Assembly: GCF_033568475.1 (NCBI RefSeq)
Contig: NC_133120.1
Location: forward strand, 15,915,425 to 15,979,424
Source of the DNA: Henckelia pumila
Taxonomy: Eukaryota > Streptophyta > Magnoliopsida > Lamiales > Gesneriaceae
DNA length: 64,000 nucleotides
Direction: 5' to 3'
Notes under the pieces: model-generated
Told to the model about the DNA's origin: nothing
What the model saw: only the letters and a program-made list of their open reading frames with translations
The model's database searches: none
Part shown: positions 11,638-23,900 of the stretch, in pieces
Position numbering within the stretch: position 1 is the stretch's first letter
Layout of the letters: the number at the start of each line of letters is the position of its first letter
Program-made: the position numbers and the translations under genes

Positions 11638-14600
11638 ATTTTCCCCCTCTAAGAATAGATTTCGTCCTCAAAATCAATCACTGTCTATCACAAGGTCGAG
11701 GATAGTCAAAGGACTGCAATAAGAATTTACATCTCGGAACTAAGTCCAGAATCTTCTTCCAATCAAACTCTGAATCGTTCATCTCAAATAGTTCGGCATC
11801 TCAATCAATCTGAGAAGTCAGAAACTCTAGTCGATTACTTCATCAATACTCCGTCCGTCTATCAAAAGTCAACTCATCGTCGTCAGAAAATTCTTCTAAA
11901 CTCAGTCACAATTCGAATCATCTTACATTCTAAACCAAGAGACAAAGGGAATTAATCTCAAAATTCAATTCGATCATCATCTACTCTCGCACAACTTCTA
12001 TAATGTGCCTCCAAAAACTCGTCAAACTCTGTCGTTGCACGAAATTTCCACAAACATCAAGAATTCTGTCAACTAGTGCTAGATCGAGCACTACTACTCA
12101 ATGAAATTCTTCTAAAGTTCGACTCATCTGATCTGGCTGTCCGTGGTTCTGAGGGTATCGAATCAAAAGTAGTTGAAATCAACAACAAAATTCTCTTCCA
12201 AGTCTATGCCGAAAGAACCATAACATCAAGGATCTATGTCTAGACCGACAGACTTTGGCAATTCATGACATCTGACAACCTCTGACAAGATATCAATTCT
12301 CTGTTCTTCATAAAAATCATTCTGTACAGAAAACTGTAGCGGATTCCATCAATCAATCAATCAAAATCAGATAGTATGAAATAAGAATAAATTCTTTTGT
12401 TCGAAACATCAGTTGCTGCATTCACTCCTTCTGTTAAATAGATTCAAATCAAAAATCTCAATAAGAAAAAACCAAGTACTGCAAGATCGTCAGTACTGAA
12501 ACTTAGAATACAGAAGAACGGATAATCAGAAATTCCATCATCAGATAAAAAGATCAAAGAATTCCTTCGGTTCGATCAGAAATTCAAACGTCGAGATTAG
12601 TATACAACTGATCGGCGTACAATTTTGAAAAAATTGTAGAAGGCTCTGAACGATCAGTAAAATTCTCACATCCAGAAAACAAGAATTCATCAATAGGAAC
12701 TCCTAATTTCAACTAATACTTCTGAGAGATTCGGTCAACAGAAAATTCTTCAACAATACAGGAGTATTCGTCAAAACAAACGGCCTGTCAAAAGTTCAAA
12801 ATGGCCGTACCTCAATTCGGAAACGATTCTGAGAAAAATTCTCTTCACGAACTTCCTGAAGATAAAATTCGGATCTCCATTCAGTGTCGAACTCGTTCTG
12901 ACAATCGGGACCAAACTAGAAGTTCATTCTGAACAACTTCAGTCGTTCAATAACCACTGGCACATCAACCAGTTCAGGTTATAATTCAAAACATCAACTG
13001 TAAAGCTTCGAGAGTTCGTTCATACTATTCTGTTACATCAGTCAATCTACAGAATAAATCAAGAATTCTTAGAATCGAGAATTCTTAACGGAGTATTCCA
13101 TCACTCGCTCAACGATACTCAGATAACATCTCATCTCGAACTCAACAAAGTAGTCTTACTACTAAAATCAATGAATTGTTATCCCAACTCCATTCTGAAT
13201 CAGAATAGACTGTACAACAGAAAATTGGATCGTTCTCTTTCTGACTGCTGATAGTTCACAACATCAGAAACTATACTTCGAATCTCATACTTCATCATCC
13301 TCTATTCAATTTGATTCCTCAATTTATCAACAAACATCTTCCGATCATCTGGAAGAACTCTGAATAAACTTCAAAGTGCCAAACTCCTGATACTCTGTCT
13401 CAAACCGAAACATCTGGCACCACAAAAGTTATTCGCTAATAATGCATCAATAAAAACTTGAAACTCAGATTATACTCAGATCTGATCTATCTTCATCGGA
13501 TTTTGAAAGGTCGAATTAGATTCCAAAGCGTTATCAATCTTCTCAATCAACTCTGGTTCGAAGTCGAATGAAGGAGTCAAGATAAACATTCGATCTTTTC
13601 CAAAATCTAACAAAAGTGCAGCAATCATCTATCAAGAAGAAAACTGAAGTAGATAAAATAAGATCAGATCATACAGCATACAATTGTAGCTGTTACCATC
13701 AGTTCTTTGGATAATAATAAAATTCGCAGTCAGATTAATCGTCCTCTATAACTGTCTTTCCCAACTCATAATCAGTTCGGACTACGACAATCAAAACTTC
13801 TATCTTCCAAGATCAGAATAGATTACTGAAATCTTCCAAGCAATAAGATCTCTGAGAGATTCAAATCGGAACTAACATTGCGTCTCGAGCGTCTTCAAAT
13901 TCTTCGATGATCAAGATAATACAGATTTCTTCTGAACAAGAATAAGTCTCGATACTCAATAAGAAGAAGTGCAAAGCACCAAAAGATCATCAAAGATACA
14001 CTGAATAGAAGAGCATAATCTGCTGAGTATTCGTCTAATCAACAATAAGAATTCCTCAAAGGATTCGCGATAGAACTCGCTAAATCCAAGAATCTTCAAT
14101 TTTAGATAAGGACGTCGATCCAAATCAATTCATAACAGCTCCAGTCTTGAGGTATTCAATAAAATTCCATCTTCCCAGAGAAAAGATCGAGGAAAATACC
14201 ACTCGGTCTCACGAGATTCAGACGTCAAAAGAATAACATAATTGATCGACATGCAAATCTGCGAACAATTCTTAAAGAATCTGAAAGATCAATACGGATC
14301 TTCGAAGGATAAAAGATTCATCGATAAGAATACTCAAGAACTCATCTACAAACCTCTGGAAGATTCGGTTCAAAGGACTCATAAACATTGCAGATGCAAT
14401 TCCAATTCAATTTGTACGATAAAATTCAAACCGGTCGTACCTCATTCTGAACTCAATATCTGAAACTTCTTCCCTTCAGATTATTAGTCGATGATGTCTG
14501 ATCTAAAATAAATGCTGAACTCATCCTCTCGACTCGGAGGCAAATCTGGAATCTCAACCAGAACAACATCAGCAAACTTAACATCTCTGTTAAAACAACC

Positions 14601-15733
14601 AACACGGGCTGATTGAAGACATCATCTAAATACATCAAACATTCCTCCGTACCATTATGTAACAAATGGTAATCAACAATAAATAAGAAAGGAATTCTTA
14701 ATTCAGGAGTTTTACCGGAGGAAATTCATTCGTCTATCGTCTCGGATCTGAATCTGGCAACTGTCTGAAATCAACCTCGGTTGCCCTATACTCGATTAAT
14801 AAACTACATCGATAATATAATCAAATCTGATAATCGAAGTATAGTACTGTTCAGTGCAATCAACTCCCATCGAATCAAAGTTCAAAAAAATTCGAACTAA
14901 ACTCACCGCAACTAATTCAGATACTCAAATGTAGAGGAAGTATTAATCTAACTTCTCAATAAGAAGAAAAAGTTGCATCAATATCTAACAGCATAAGAGT
15001 CTAAAGACTAGAATCGAACAGTTACCTGCTTCATCATCGTCAAGAGCAGTTAGAGTCTGTGAATCCTTGAGCAAGTACTAAAGCCTGTCGTAGAAACTCG
15101 GATTTAAACAACTCTACGAAACGACCAAATCTTGTTTCTTTAAGGCTTTCTTCTTCGATATCAACCAACTTTTCGCAATACCTTGCAGTTGGTAACCAAC
15201 TAACTGAATCCGTCGTTCATCAGTGTAGTTTAAAAGAATCAAACAACTGATCGATCTCTTCTAGTCCGCTTTCACACCTAAACTCATTCTCAAAACTCCT
15301 TAGAGTTGAAGGCTAAAAGACTGAAATCTCATCAGCAATGCTTCCATCCGTTCAGTCACAGAACAATTCTGTACAATCGAGTTCGCTACTATTTTAATCC
15401 TGTTCAAAACTTTCCGAGTAGAAAAATCTGATTCAAGAGGATTATGACACAACATCTCAATACATCTATCCGGTGTCCAACAACCTCAGCTAGACATACT
15501 CATTCGATCTCTAGAGTATTCAATGCAACCAGTAACTCGAAATAGTTCGTATCTCAATTAATTCATGCTTTAAAATTTAAATCACATATCCAAGTAATTC
15601 AAATAATTCTCAATCATAAATCATGCTCGCATTGAATTTAATAAATCAATTAAATAACTCAAACACATGCGAGAAGCCAATTCAAGCGGACTCGATCTAC
15701 CCGCTCACTCTAGTTCAGTCCAAGAATCTTATC
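11638..15733 (-). pseudogene. Decayed gypsy gag-pol inside LARD-like element
   Basis: No frame is usable. On the minus strand around 14250-14400 a stop-ridden but clear RT relic remains (AMFMSPLNRIFQRFVDEF, then ILIDES where the active-site FIDD motif is expected). At 14520-14600 a protease-RT linker relic reads EIPDLPPSREDEFSI. Near 15100-15260 a gag-like piece (YQLQGIAKSWL) can be made out. The order gag (right), linker, RT (left of the linker) fits a minus-strand gypsy. Decay is far greater than the LTR divergence. Confidence 0.6.
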
Positions 15734-15745
15734 TCTCTGATACCA
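15734..15745 (-). other. Primer binding site of LARD-like element
   Basis: The minus strand reads TGGTATCAGAGA, adjacent to the LTR starting at 15751. Confidence 0.8.
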
Positions 15746-15750
15746 CTTAA

Positions 15751-17800
15751 TGTGAGACCTCGATTCTAAACATCTAATCTCGGGATAAACAATAATAAAG
15801 CATACAAGATCCAAGATTAGAAGCAATTTTTTTTTTAAAGGATGCTCGCTCGATCGGTATAACTTTACCGATCGAGCGGGCCATAAATAATCCAGTCTCT
15901 GCCGAGACTTACAAAAGCTCGCCGCTCGATCGGTCAAAACTTACTGATCGAACGACACAAAAACTTTAAACTTTCTTCCTCAGCTCAGGAGGTGCTCGCT
16001 CGATCGGTAAGATTCAACCGATCGAGCGGCACAATTCTGCAGAAAAGAAAACAAAGTTTTCTCAACTCTAATCAATTCTAAAACTTCCAAAACTAAATCC
16101 ATTCTACATTCATAATCAATATAAGGTAGTTATAGAGTCATACAAACTCAAACTATTAGAACATGCATCAATCTTAGTTCCATAACTGATACAAAATGAG
16201 TTCGAATAAAATCTACGTTCGATTACATATTTGACTTCTAAAACCACAAGGCCTCACTCTATCAACTCGTCCACCTAGCCATACGATCTCTGACTCGGTC
16301 CTGCCCCACCGTTTCCAAGTACACATACAAACAAAGACAACATCCGGATAATCTGGTGAGAATTGATATTCCCAGTAAAAGAGACTATCATGCATATCAA
16401 TCAAACATATCAATCATGATACACAACAAATCCATCTTATATATCAACTTCAGATATAAATCATGTCAAGACATGTATTAACTTCCAATTATCTATCACA
16501 TCAAGATCAATTCAAGTAATTCATTCAAGTACTGAATTAAAATGATATGCATGTCTTTAAAACTTCTGGATTATCAGACTCAGATAATCAAATGAAATTC
16601 TTCTTTCTTTCTTTCTTCGGTTTGGGATCCCGAGGTTAAAATATCCAACAATCACACCGAACTCCCCTCTCAAGGTGGACGAGACATATTTTAATCCTCT
16701 AGACTCAAGAGCATTATAGAGAGTTTATTTGACAAGGTATAAAATCTCCAACCAAGTCACTCAACTACAATCTCTAGATCGTCTAATCAAATTGAAATGA
16801 ATCAAGGCTCAATATGAATGCATATGTCATCTCATGCATTCTAATATCATTTCAATCATCAGTTCATATAAGCATTCCATCATGCTTTCATTCATCAATT
16901 CAAATAATCATTCAAACATGATTTCGTCAATATAAATGCATATATAATCTCATGCATTCAAATAAACATTCAATCAAGCAAGTATGTGATTTCTTCGGAA
17001 CACTCGAATAAAGTCTAATTCGAGTTAATCATTCCATTCAAGTCTAAGTCGTCTTTTATCTTATTCGCTTCGAAGGTACTTCAATTTTAAATCAATAATA
17101 AGGATAATAATCAATATCCAATCAAATTCATTCAAAACACAATCACACTTTTTCGATTCATAAAATAAGAAATTTGATAGTGTACCGACTTTAATCTTCC
17201 AAACTGACCAAAGCTACTATTTCGCAACTCTGTTGACTTCACTTCAATCTAACAGAAGAAGTCATAAGGATCAATATCGACATCCAAAAGCTCAATCAAA
17301 CTCGATACGATCAAAATATTGAACGAAGTCCAAAACTCAAACTGACGGCATAACGGCTAAAAACTGTTCAAACCGGAAACGCAGACAGCAAGATATCAAT
17401 TCAATAAACTCATAATCATCTCAATATCATCAAAACAATTCAAATCCTTCAAATCTAAAATCTCCAATTTCGAAATAATCTTCCAAAAATCAAAACAATT
17501 CCGAACGATGCTCTATTTCAAAACCAACAGAGAATTAACGATCAGAACTCTGCCAAGATCAACATACTCCAAACTCAATCGATTCTAACAATATCCGAAA
17601 ATAGAAGTCTAGTTGATCGAAGAAAAACTTACTATAGAACGAAGCTCTCGCAGTCGTGATCGCTAATTTGTCTTCAGAAATAAATTCCAACGGACGGATC
17701 GAGCTAAAATGGAAATCCCAAAGCTTCAAATCCGCCCTCGACTTCTAAAATCTCTGATTATCTCAAATAAAGTCCATTAAGATAATTTTGGGACGTTACA
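15751..17800 (-). mobile_element. 5' LTR of LARD-like element (2050 bp)
   Basis: It matches the LTR at 9433-11637 almost base for base but lacks a block present there at about 11417-11560. It carries the same three hairpins at 15844, 15920 and 15993. Confidence 0.88.
15844..16028. repeat. Three phased hairpins in 5' LTR copy
   Basis: Same dyads as at 9526-9710, spaced 76 and 73 bp. Here the first is perfect and the second has point changes in its right arm. Confidence 0.85.
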
Positions 17801-18305
17801 CTAAATCTCTCTCCAAAGCTATCAATGTCGTTTTTGATAAGCTCCTGCCCCATCTGTTGTCATGCACACATACAAAACAAAGCAACAACCGGATGAACTC
17901 CAGTGAGAAAATAATTCCCAGTATAATCAACATATAAATGCGTTAAATAAATCATATCAACTCTAATCATAATCGACTCAACAATAGAGTAAATAAAGCA
18001 TATCTCGATTAAGAATTGATTCATATATCGTCGTTGCCATCCAGATTCGTAACCGATCTTGACATGGATATCCATCTATCGTAGTCATCTCAGACTAGAA
18101 ATTAAGGTCACCTCAGACCTCGGCATAGAATCAATTCAATATCATATCATCATCGTATCGACTCAAACTCAAAGATCCACTACCTGAGATGGATAGACGG
18201 CATCAAAATCAAATTAAAACAATAAACAAGTATGTGGTTTTGGCGGGATAACTCAAGAAGCTTCATTCTCAAGTTTCAAATCCCTGACTCGCAATGTTGT
18301 CATAT
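17801..18305 (-). mobile_element. LTR-X, middle fragment
   Basis: It contains CTCCTGCCCCATCTGTTG and TTCCCAGTA, matching the LARD LTR at the equivalent place (CCTGCCCCACCTGTTG, TTCCCAGTA). It is the continuation of the 9097-9432 fragment, cut again at 18305 by the chromovirus insertion. Confidence 0.55.
18301..18305. repeat. Target site duplication CATAT (left)
   Basis: CATAT immediately precedes the 5' LTR and also immediately follows the 3' LTR at 27836-27840. Confidence 0.9.
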
Positions 18306-19593
18306 TGTAAGGTCCAAATCCACTAAACTCACTTACGATGATTTTAAAATAATTTTTATGATTTTATGCCATAAATTGTTTAAGTTATGATTTAATGATT
18401 ATGGTTTCATGATATAACTATTTTATGTTTAACACTTTCGATTAAGTTAATGGTTTCAGGTCGAGTTTGATTTTGGAATCATGGGACGAGGCTAACCTAC
18501 GAACGAGATAATAGAGCGTATTTTTACGAACGTTTAAAATTATAATATTAATATGTTTTTGATGTATGAGTCAGGGGATGGTATTTTTATCAAACGAGTC
18601 GGGACGGGTGACTGACTGCATTTTAGAGATGAACACACATTATGTATTGAATGATCATTATCCTATCTATCTACCCGGTTCCCCACCCCATTACTTCCCA
18701 TGTCCCCTTGTTCCCTTGACTCTCTCTTCTTCCCTATCCTCTACACGATTATTTCCCCTTCTCTCCATTATATCATCTTCTCCTTCTTGTTTCTTAATTG
18801 AACCTTCACGGTTCTTCAAGAAAGTCACAAGACAAAGTTCCAAATCTCGTTCTTGGTGGGGTTAGCTCGTTGCCAAGAATCCGAATCAACTTCGTCTTCA
18901 TTTCAAGGCAAGTACAAATTTAAAAGATATTGAAACCCATTCAAGCTATTATGTATTTTGATATGAATTGTTATGTGTTGAGATATGTATGCATGATTTT
19001 CATGAATTTCAAGAGCATGAAGTTATGATTTTACGAGATCGTGAAGCGTGAGTTGTTCTTGTCAAGTACTTGAGTTGATTCAAGAGGTTCATGTTCTTTT
19101 AAGATTTTAATGTTTTGAAGTTAGTTAAACCATGTTCAACTACAAGAAAATGAGCTTTGATGATTTATGTAGTTAGGATTTTGATTAAAAGAAGTTTATG
19201 TTTGAAGTTTGAAGTGTTGAAGTTGTGTTTGGTGGCACCGGATTACCTATACTTATTATGATTTTGAGGATAACAATTAGGATAGTGATCCAAATAATAT
19301 GAGGCCAATTCTATTTGAAATCTATCTTATTTATCTACAACTTTCATGTTTTGAGTTTTGTCAAAATCATTTTGGAAGATTGGTCAAAGTCACCCCAAAG
19401 TGTGTCGAGTGTTTTGATTTTCCAGCAGTGACACATCTGGGGAGAATGAGCATACCGTTTTACTGAAAACTCCAATTGAGGTAAGATTTTCGGCATTAGA
19501 AAGCCAAGATCCAGAGATACAACTTTCATGTTTACCACTCTTTCAAATTCTGAATTATAAATAGAGTTTCGGAGCGAGCAAGATGAACCATTT

Positions 19594-19638
19594 GCGCAGG
19601 TCAGGCGCGCCCGCGCCTAGAAGTTGAGCGGCCGTGCC
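19594..19638. repeat. GC-rich dyad patch in LTR
   Basis: GCGCAGGTCAGGCGCGCC, CGCGCC and GAGCGGCCG lie together in otherwise AT-rich LTR, about 70 bp upstream of TATAAAATA. The 3' LTR carries the same patch at 26739-26787. Confidence 0.6.
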
Positions 19639-20049
19639 TTTCCTTTGAAATTCATGATTTTTTTATGTTATTTTAGGGTCCTAAATTCATGATTATGATC
19701 TTCAAGGCTTATAAAATATATTTAAGAGTTTCTATGCAAAAATTTTCAAGTTTTAAGTCAAGAACGACAAGAACGACTTACGTGGATCGATTACGCTATG
19801 TGATGCATGTAAATGTCTAAGTTTCATTCATGAAACCTATGTTCAATATGAAAGTATGATTTTTATCATCTATGACATGCATGAAGTAATTGAGTAAAGT
19901 TTTATGTTCATGACATGAAAGTTATGATGGAATTTACGATGAAACAATGATGTTTCATAATGAATGAAATGATATGATGAATGATGTTAAGATGAAGCAT
20001 GATATGATATGTTGATGCATGAAAAGATTTTGATGTCTTATGTGTCTTT

Positions 20050-20180
20050 GTGGTGGCAAACACGGGATTGGTGCTTCGGTTTGGGCTCCGGAGAGGGCAT
20101 TTCCAAACATGGCTCATGAGACAGATAAGTACACGGGACTGGTGCTCCGGGATGAGCTCCGGAGAGGGCCTTTCCAAAGA
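20050..20180 (+). repeat. Two-unit tandem repeat in LTR
   Basis: Two units of about 70 bp contain CACGGGA(T/C)TGGTGC, GGCTCCGGAGAGGGC or GAGCTCCGGAGAGGGC, and TTTCCAAA. The copy in the 3' LTR is at about 27173-27292. Confidence 0.75.
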
Positions 20181-20317
20181 ATGAATGTTATGAGGCTTAG
20201 TGTCATATGCTTGTTGATCAACAAGAAAAGGATGAATGTGTCCATTATGACGGTTGCCACAATTTCGCATAATTCGTCACCAAATGATGAGTTTATGTTA
20301 TGTTATGTTACGTTTAA

Positions 20318-20482
20318 ATGATATTTGAAATCTCACGATTTTTACTGCATATACTTGCTGAGTCTTTAGACTCACTATACTTGAATGGTGCAGGTAATGA
20401 GGATGACATTTATGCATATGTCGACGAGTTTAATGTCGGACATGAAGAAGAGCAAGGAGTCGGACCGGCGGGCGATGCATGA
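20318..20482 (+). other. Conserved 54-codon reading frame inside 5' LTR
   Basis: ATG at 20318, TGA at 20480. The product begins MIFEISRF, then LAESLDSLYLNGAGNEDD, an acidic stretch, and ends VGPAGDA. It is also open in the 3' LTR (27435-27599). The LTR of the diverged chromovirus at 42765-44689 has a matching frame with the same core and the same last seven residues, differing by a one-codon indel. It may be a peptide, or a nucleotide-level signal that happens to be open (GCAGGTAA resembles splice-site sequence). Confidence 0.4.
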
Positions 20483-20721
20483 GTGTGTTATGTGTTGAGT
20501 GTGATATGCTATGTCTTGAGTTATTTGCAACTTTATGATGTATTTTAAGGTTGTAAACAAGTTTTATAAATTTTAAGGTTTGGATTTGGTTTGTAAACTA
20601 TTCTGAAATGTTTTATGTAAGGTTTGATGTATGCATACATCTTTCAAAAAATTTCTTTTCTGCGTTATTTTAAGGTTATGTTAGTTTTGTAACATCTTCA
20701 TCGGTTGAGGGTGTTACAGTT

Positions 20722-20735
20722 TGGTATCAGAGCAG
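20722..20735 (+). other. Primer binding site of chromovirus
   Basis: TGGTATCAGAGCAG, three bases after the LTR end, is complementary to initiator tRNA-Met. Confidence 0.92.
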
Positions 20736-20933
20736 TTCGCTCTGGGTTTTCTTGAAACATTCATGCATACTCGCCAGGACTCCAACGCTCCGTCTTCATG
20801 TCTGTAAGTTATGATGTTTATTCGATTATGTGTATGATAATGCGATGAGATATTGTATGCATGTTACATGTTAAAGTATATTTACGTATTGAATCGTGAC
20901 TGAGCGGTGTGGATAATATTGGACTTTAGGACT

Positions 20934-23900
20934 ATGGCATCACGTAGGGGAAATAACACCAACGCCAACGCCAATGCCGCTAACAACAACCATAATGATT
21001 GCGGGCCAGATAGTGAGAACAATCAAAACAACCAGCTTTTGGCGGGATTAACTGCTCTGCTTCAAGAGCAAAGCCGTGCTCAGGGAGCTCAAATCCAACA
21101 GTTGCTTCAAGCCCAGACAGCTAATGCCGGAAATAACCATCCTGCAGCTAATCAAAACCCTATCTACAAAAGGTTCTTAGAGTTGGGACCACCTGAGTTC
21201 AAAGGAGATACTGATCCTTTGATTGCGGAACAATGGTTCCAAGCTATGGAGACTACTTTTGAATTCATGCAGATCACGGATGCGGATAGATTGAGATGTG
21301 CTACCTATATGTTCCGTGATGACGCTCGTGTTTGGTGGAATGGAGCCAAAGCAGCGTTGAACCTAACCACCCTTACTTGGAATGGATTCAAGGATGTGTT
21401 CTACGGCAAATATTTCACGGTGAGCACCCAAAACAGGTTGGCTAGAGAGTTTTTGGAGATCCGTCAAGGAAACATGTCAATTGCGGAGTATGTAAAGAAG
21501 TTTGAAAGGGGAAGATACTTTGTACCGATGATTTCTGGTGATCCTGCTGAAGAGTTGAAACACTTTACAGAAGGTTTGAATGACTTCATCAGAAAGGATG
21601 TTAGACTAAGTGGAGCGTAAAATTACAAAGAAGCGGTAGATCAGGCCATGCTATCCGAAAAGGACAGAAACGATATTATCAGAGAGTCACAGGCAAAGAG
21701 ATCTAACTATCAGGGTCAAGACCAACAAGGAAATTCTAGCAGAAAGAGGCCGTACCAAGCCCTTCCCCAACACCGACCGTACCAACAACAACAGCCTCGA
21801 CCTCAAGGGCAGAAACAGTTGGCTCTGCCAGCACCAAAACTGGCAAATGCACCAACAGCTTGTCAAAAATGTGGAAAACTTCATTCAGGCCAATGTATGA
21901 TGGGAACTGGTGTATGTTACTTGTGCAAACAACCAGGACATTTTGCGAAGGAATGTCCCCAACAAAGAGGACCGGTCAAAGGCCGAGTGTTTGCCATGAC
22001 TCATGAGCAAGTGGACACAAACTCAGCCATCGTCACAGGTATGATTAATGTTTCCAGTATTCCTGCTCATATCTTAATTGATACTGGAGCTACACATTCA
22101 TTCATATCTGTTGAATTTGTTAATAAATCGGGTTTGGTAATGGATAAGTCAATTTTGGGGTTTAGTATATCTTTGCCTTCAGGGGAAGAATTGAGTAGTG
22201 ATTTGATTATCAGAGGATGCAATATACAGATGCAAGGTCATGAGTTGTATGCTGATCTTATTATCCTCAAAATGTCGGACTTTGACGTGATATTTGGTAT
22301 GGATTGGTTGTCTTGTTACGAGGCTACCATAGACTGTAAACGGAGGACGGTTTCCTTGAAAACTAAGGATGGAGAAACGTTTCTATTCCATGCCACACCA
22401 AAAAATAATTCATCTCTTTTAATTTCAGTAGGTAAGGCATGGCAACTGTTGAATAAGGGATGTGCAGGTTTCCTCGCAAGTGTCACTTGCGACCAAGAAT
22501 TACCTCGACCGAAACTTGAAGACATCTAGGTAGTGAGAGATTTCCCAGAAGTATTTCCTGATGATATTGCAGGATTACCTCCAGCTAGGGAGGTAGAATT
22601 TGGGATTGAATTAATTCCCGAAACCCAACCAGCTTCCAAAGCACCATACAGATTAGCACCGAATGAAATGAAAGAATTGAAGGAGCAACTACACGAGCTA
22701 CTCAATAAAGGCTTTATTAGACCGAGTATATCGCCTTGGGGTGCACCGGTATTGTTTATCAAGAAGAAAGATGGGTCTATGAGACTGTGCATCGATTATA
22801 GAGAGCTGAATCGAGTAACAGTGAAGAACAAATATCCACTGCCAAGGATTGATGATTTGTTTGATCAGTTACAAGGGGCAGTAGTACTCTCCAAGATCAA
22901 TTTGAGATCAGGTTATCACCAATTGAAGGTGAAAGATGAAGATATTCATAAAACGTCTTTCAGGACTCGTTATGGCCACTACGAGTTTTTAGTCATGCCA
23001 TTTGGAGTTACCAATGCACTGGCAGTATTCATGGATCTTATGAACAGAGTGTTTCAGCCTTTCTTAGATCAGTTTGTCATAGTATTCATAGATGACATAC
23101 TGATTTACTCTCGTAGTTCGGATGAGCATCGTCAGCATCTAACTACAGTCTTGCAGATTCTGAAAGAAAAACAATTGTTTGCTAAGTTCAGTAAGTATGA
23201 ATTTTGGCTGGAACAGATTGCATTTTTGGGTCACATAGTTTCGGCTAAGGGAATAGAGGTTGATCCAGCAAAGATAGAAGCAATTAAAAATTGGGTTACT
23301 CCAAAGAATGCTACAGAGATACGGAGTTTCTTGGGATTAGCGGGTTACTATAGGAGATTCATTCAGGATTTCTCCAAGATAGTGCTGCCACTAACGTCAT
23401 TAATTCGCAAAAGTGTGAAGTTTGAATGGTCTAATCAGTGTGAGAAAAGCTTTTTAGTGTTAAAAAAAAAAGTTGATGACAGCACCAGTACTAGCCATAC
23501 CAGAAGGAACAGGTCGATTCGTAATTTATACTGATGCTTCCAAGAGTGGATTAGGGGCTGTCTTGATGCAAGATGGAAAGGTGATAGCATATGCTTCACG
23601 ACAGTTGAAGATTCATGAAAAGAATTACCCTACCCATGACCTTGAATTGGCAGCAGTTGTCTTCGCACTCAAACTGTGGAGACATTACCTTTATGGTGAG
23701 AAGCGTCAGATTTTCACTGATCATAAGAGTTTGAAGTACTTCTTCACCCAGAAGGAGTTGAACATGAGGCAGAGAAGATGGCTCGAATTGGTGAAAGATT
23801 ATGACTGTGATATTAGCTACCACCCAGGTAAAGCTAATGTAGTAGCAGATGCTTTGAGTCGTAAATCTGCAACCTTGAATAGAATGACAACTCAACAAGA

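Larger units (their letters stand above)
9433..17800 (-). mobile_element. Non-autonomous LTR element (LARD-like), complete
   Basis: Two matching LTRs (9433-11637 and 15751-17800), a primer site at 15734-15745 and a purine tract next to 11638 define an 8.4-kb minus-strand element. The flanking five bases are ATAAA and CTAAA, a one-mismatch target duplication. The LTRs differ at only a few positions per hundred, apart from a block of roughly 180 bp missing from the right LTR near 17727. The 4.1-kb interior has no usable frame, only decayed gag and RT. It was probably mobilised by enzymes of a relative. Confidence 0.85.
18306..20718 (+). mobile_element. 5' LTR of chromovirus (2413 bp)
   Basis: TGTAAGGTCC...GTGTTACA. 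It contains a pyrimidine-rich tract (18660-18800), a GC-rich patch (19594-19638), TATAAAATA at 19710, tandem repeats near 20050-20180 and the conserved small frame at 20318-20482. The 99-codon frame at 18566-18865 is LTR sequence that is shorter in the 3' copy, so it is not a gene. Confidence 0.92.

Noticed and set aside
14242..14463. 73-codon plus-strand frame
   Set aside because: Antisense of the decayed RT relic in the LARD-like element.
18566..18865. 99-codon plus-strand frame
   Set aside because: Lies in the chromovirus 5' LTR and is cut to 60 codons in the 3' LTR copy; low-complexity Ser/Pro/Phe-rich translation of a pyrimidine tract.
19594..19638. CpG island of a host gene promoter
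   Set aside because: Too short, repeated in both LTRs, and inside a retrotransposon.
20722..20735. tRNA gene fragment
   Set aside because: Only the 3' tRNA-complementary primer site is present; no tRNA body.
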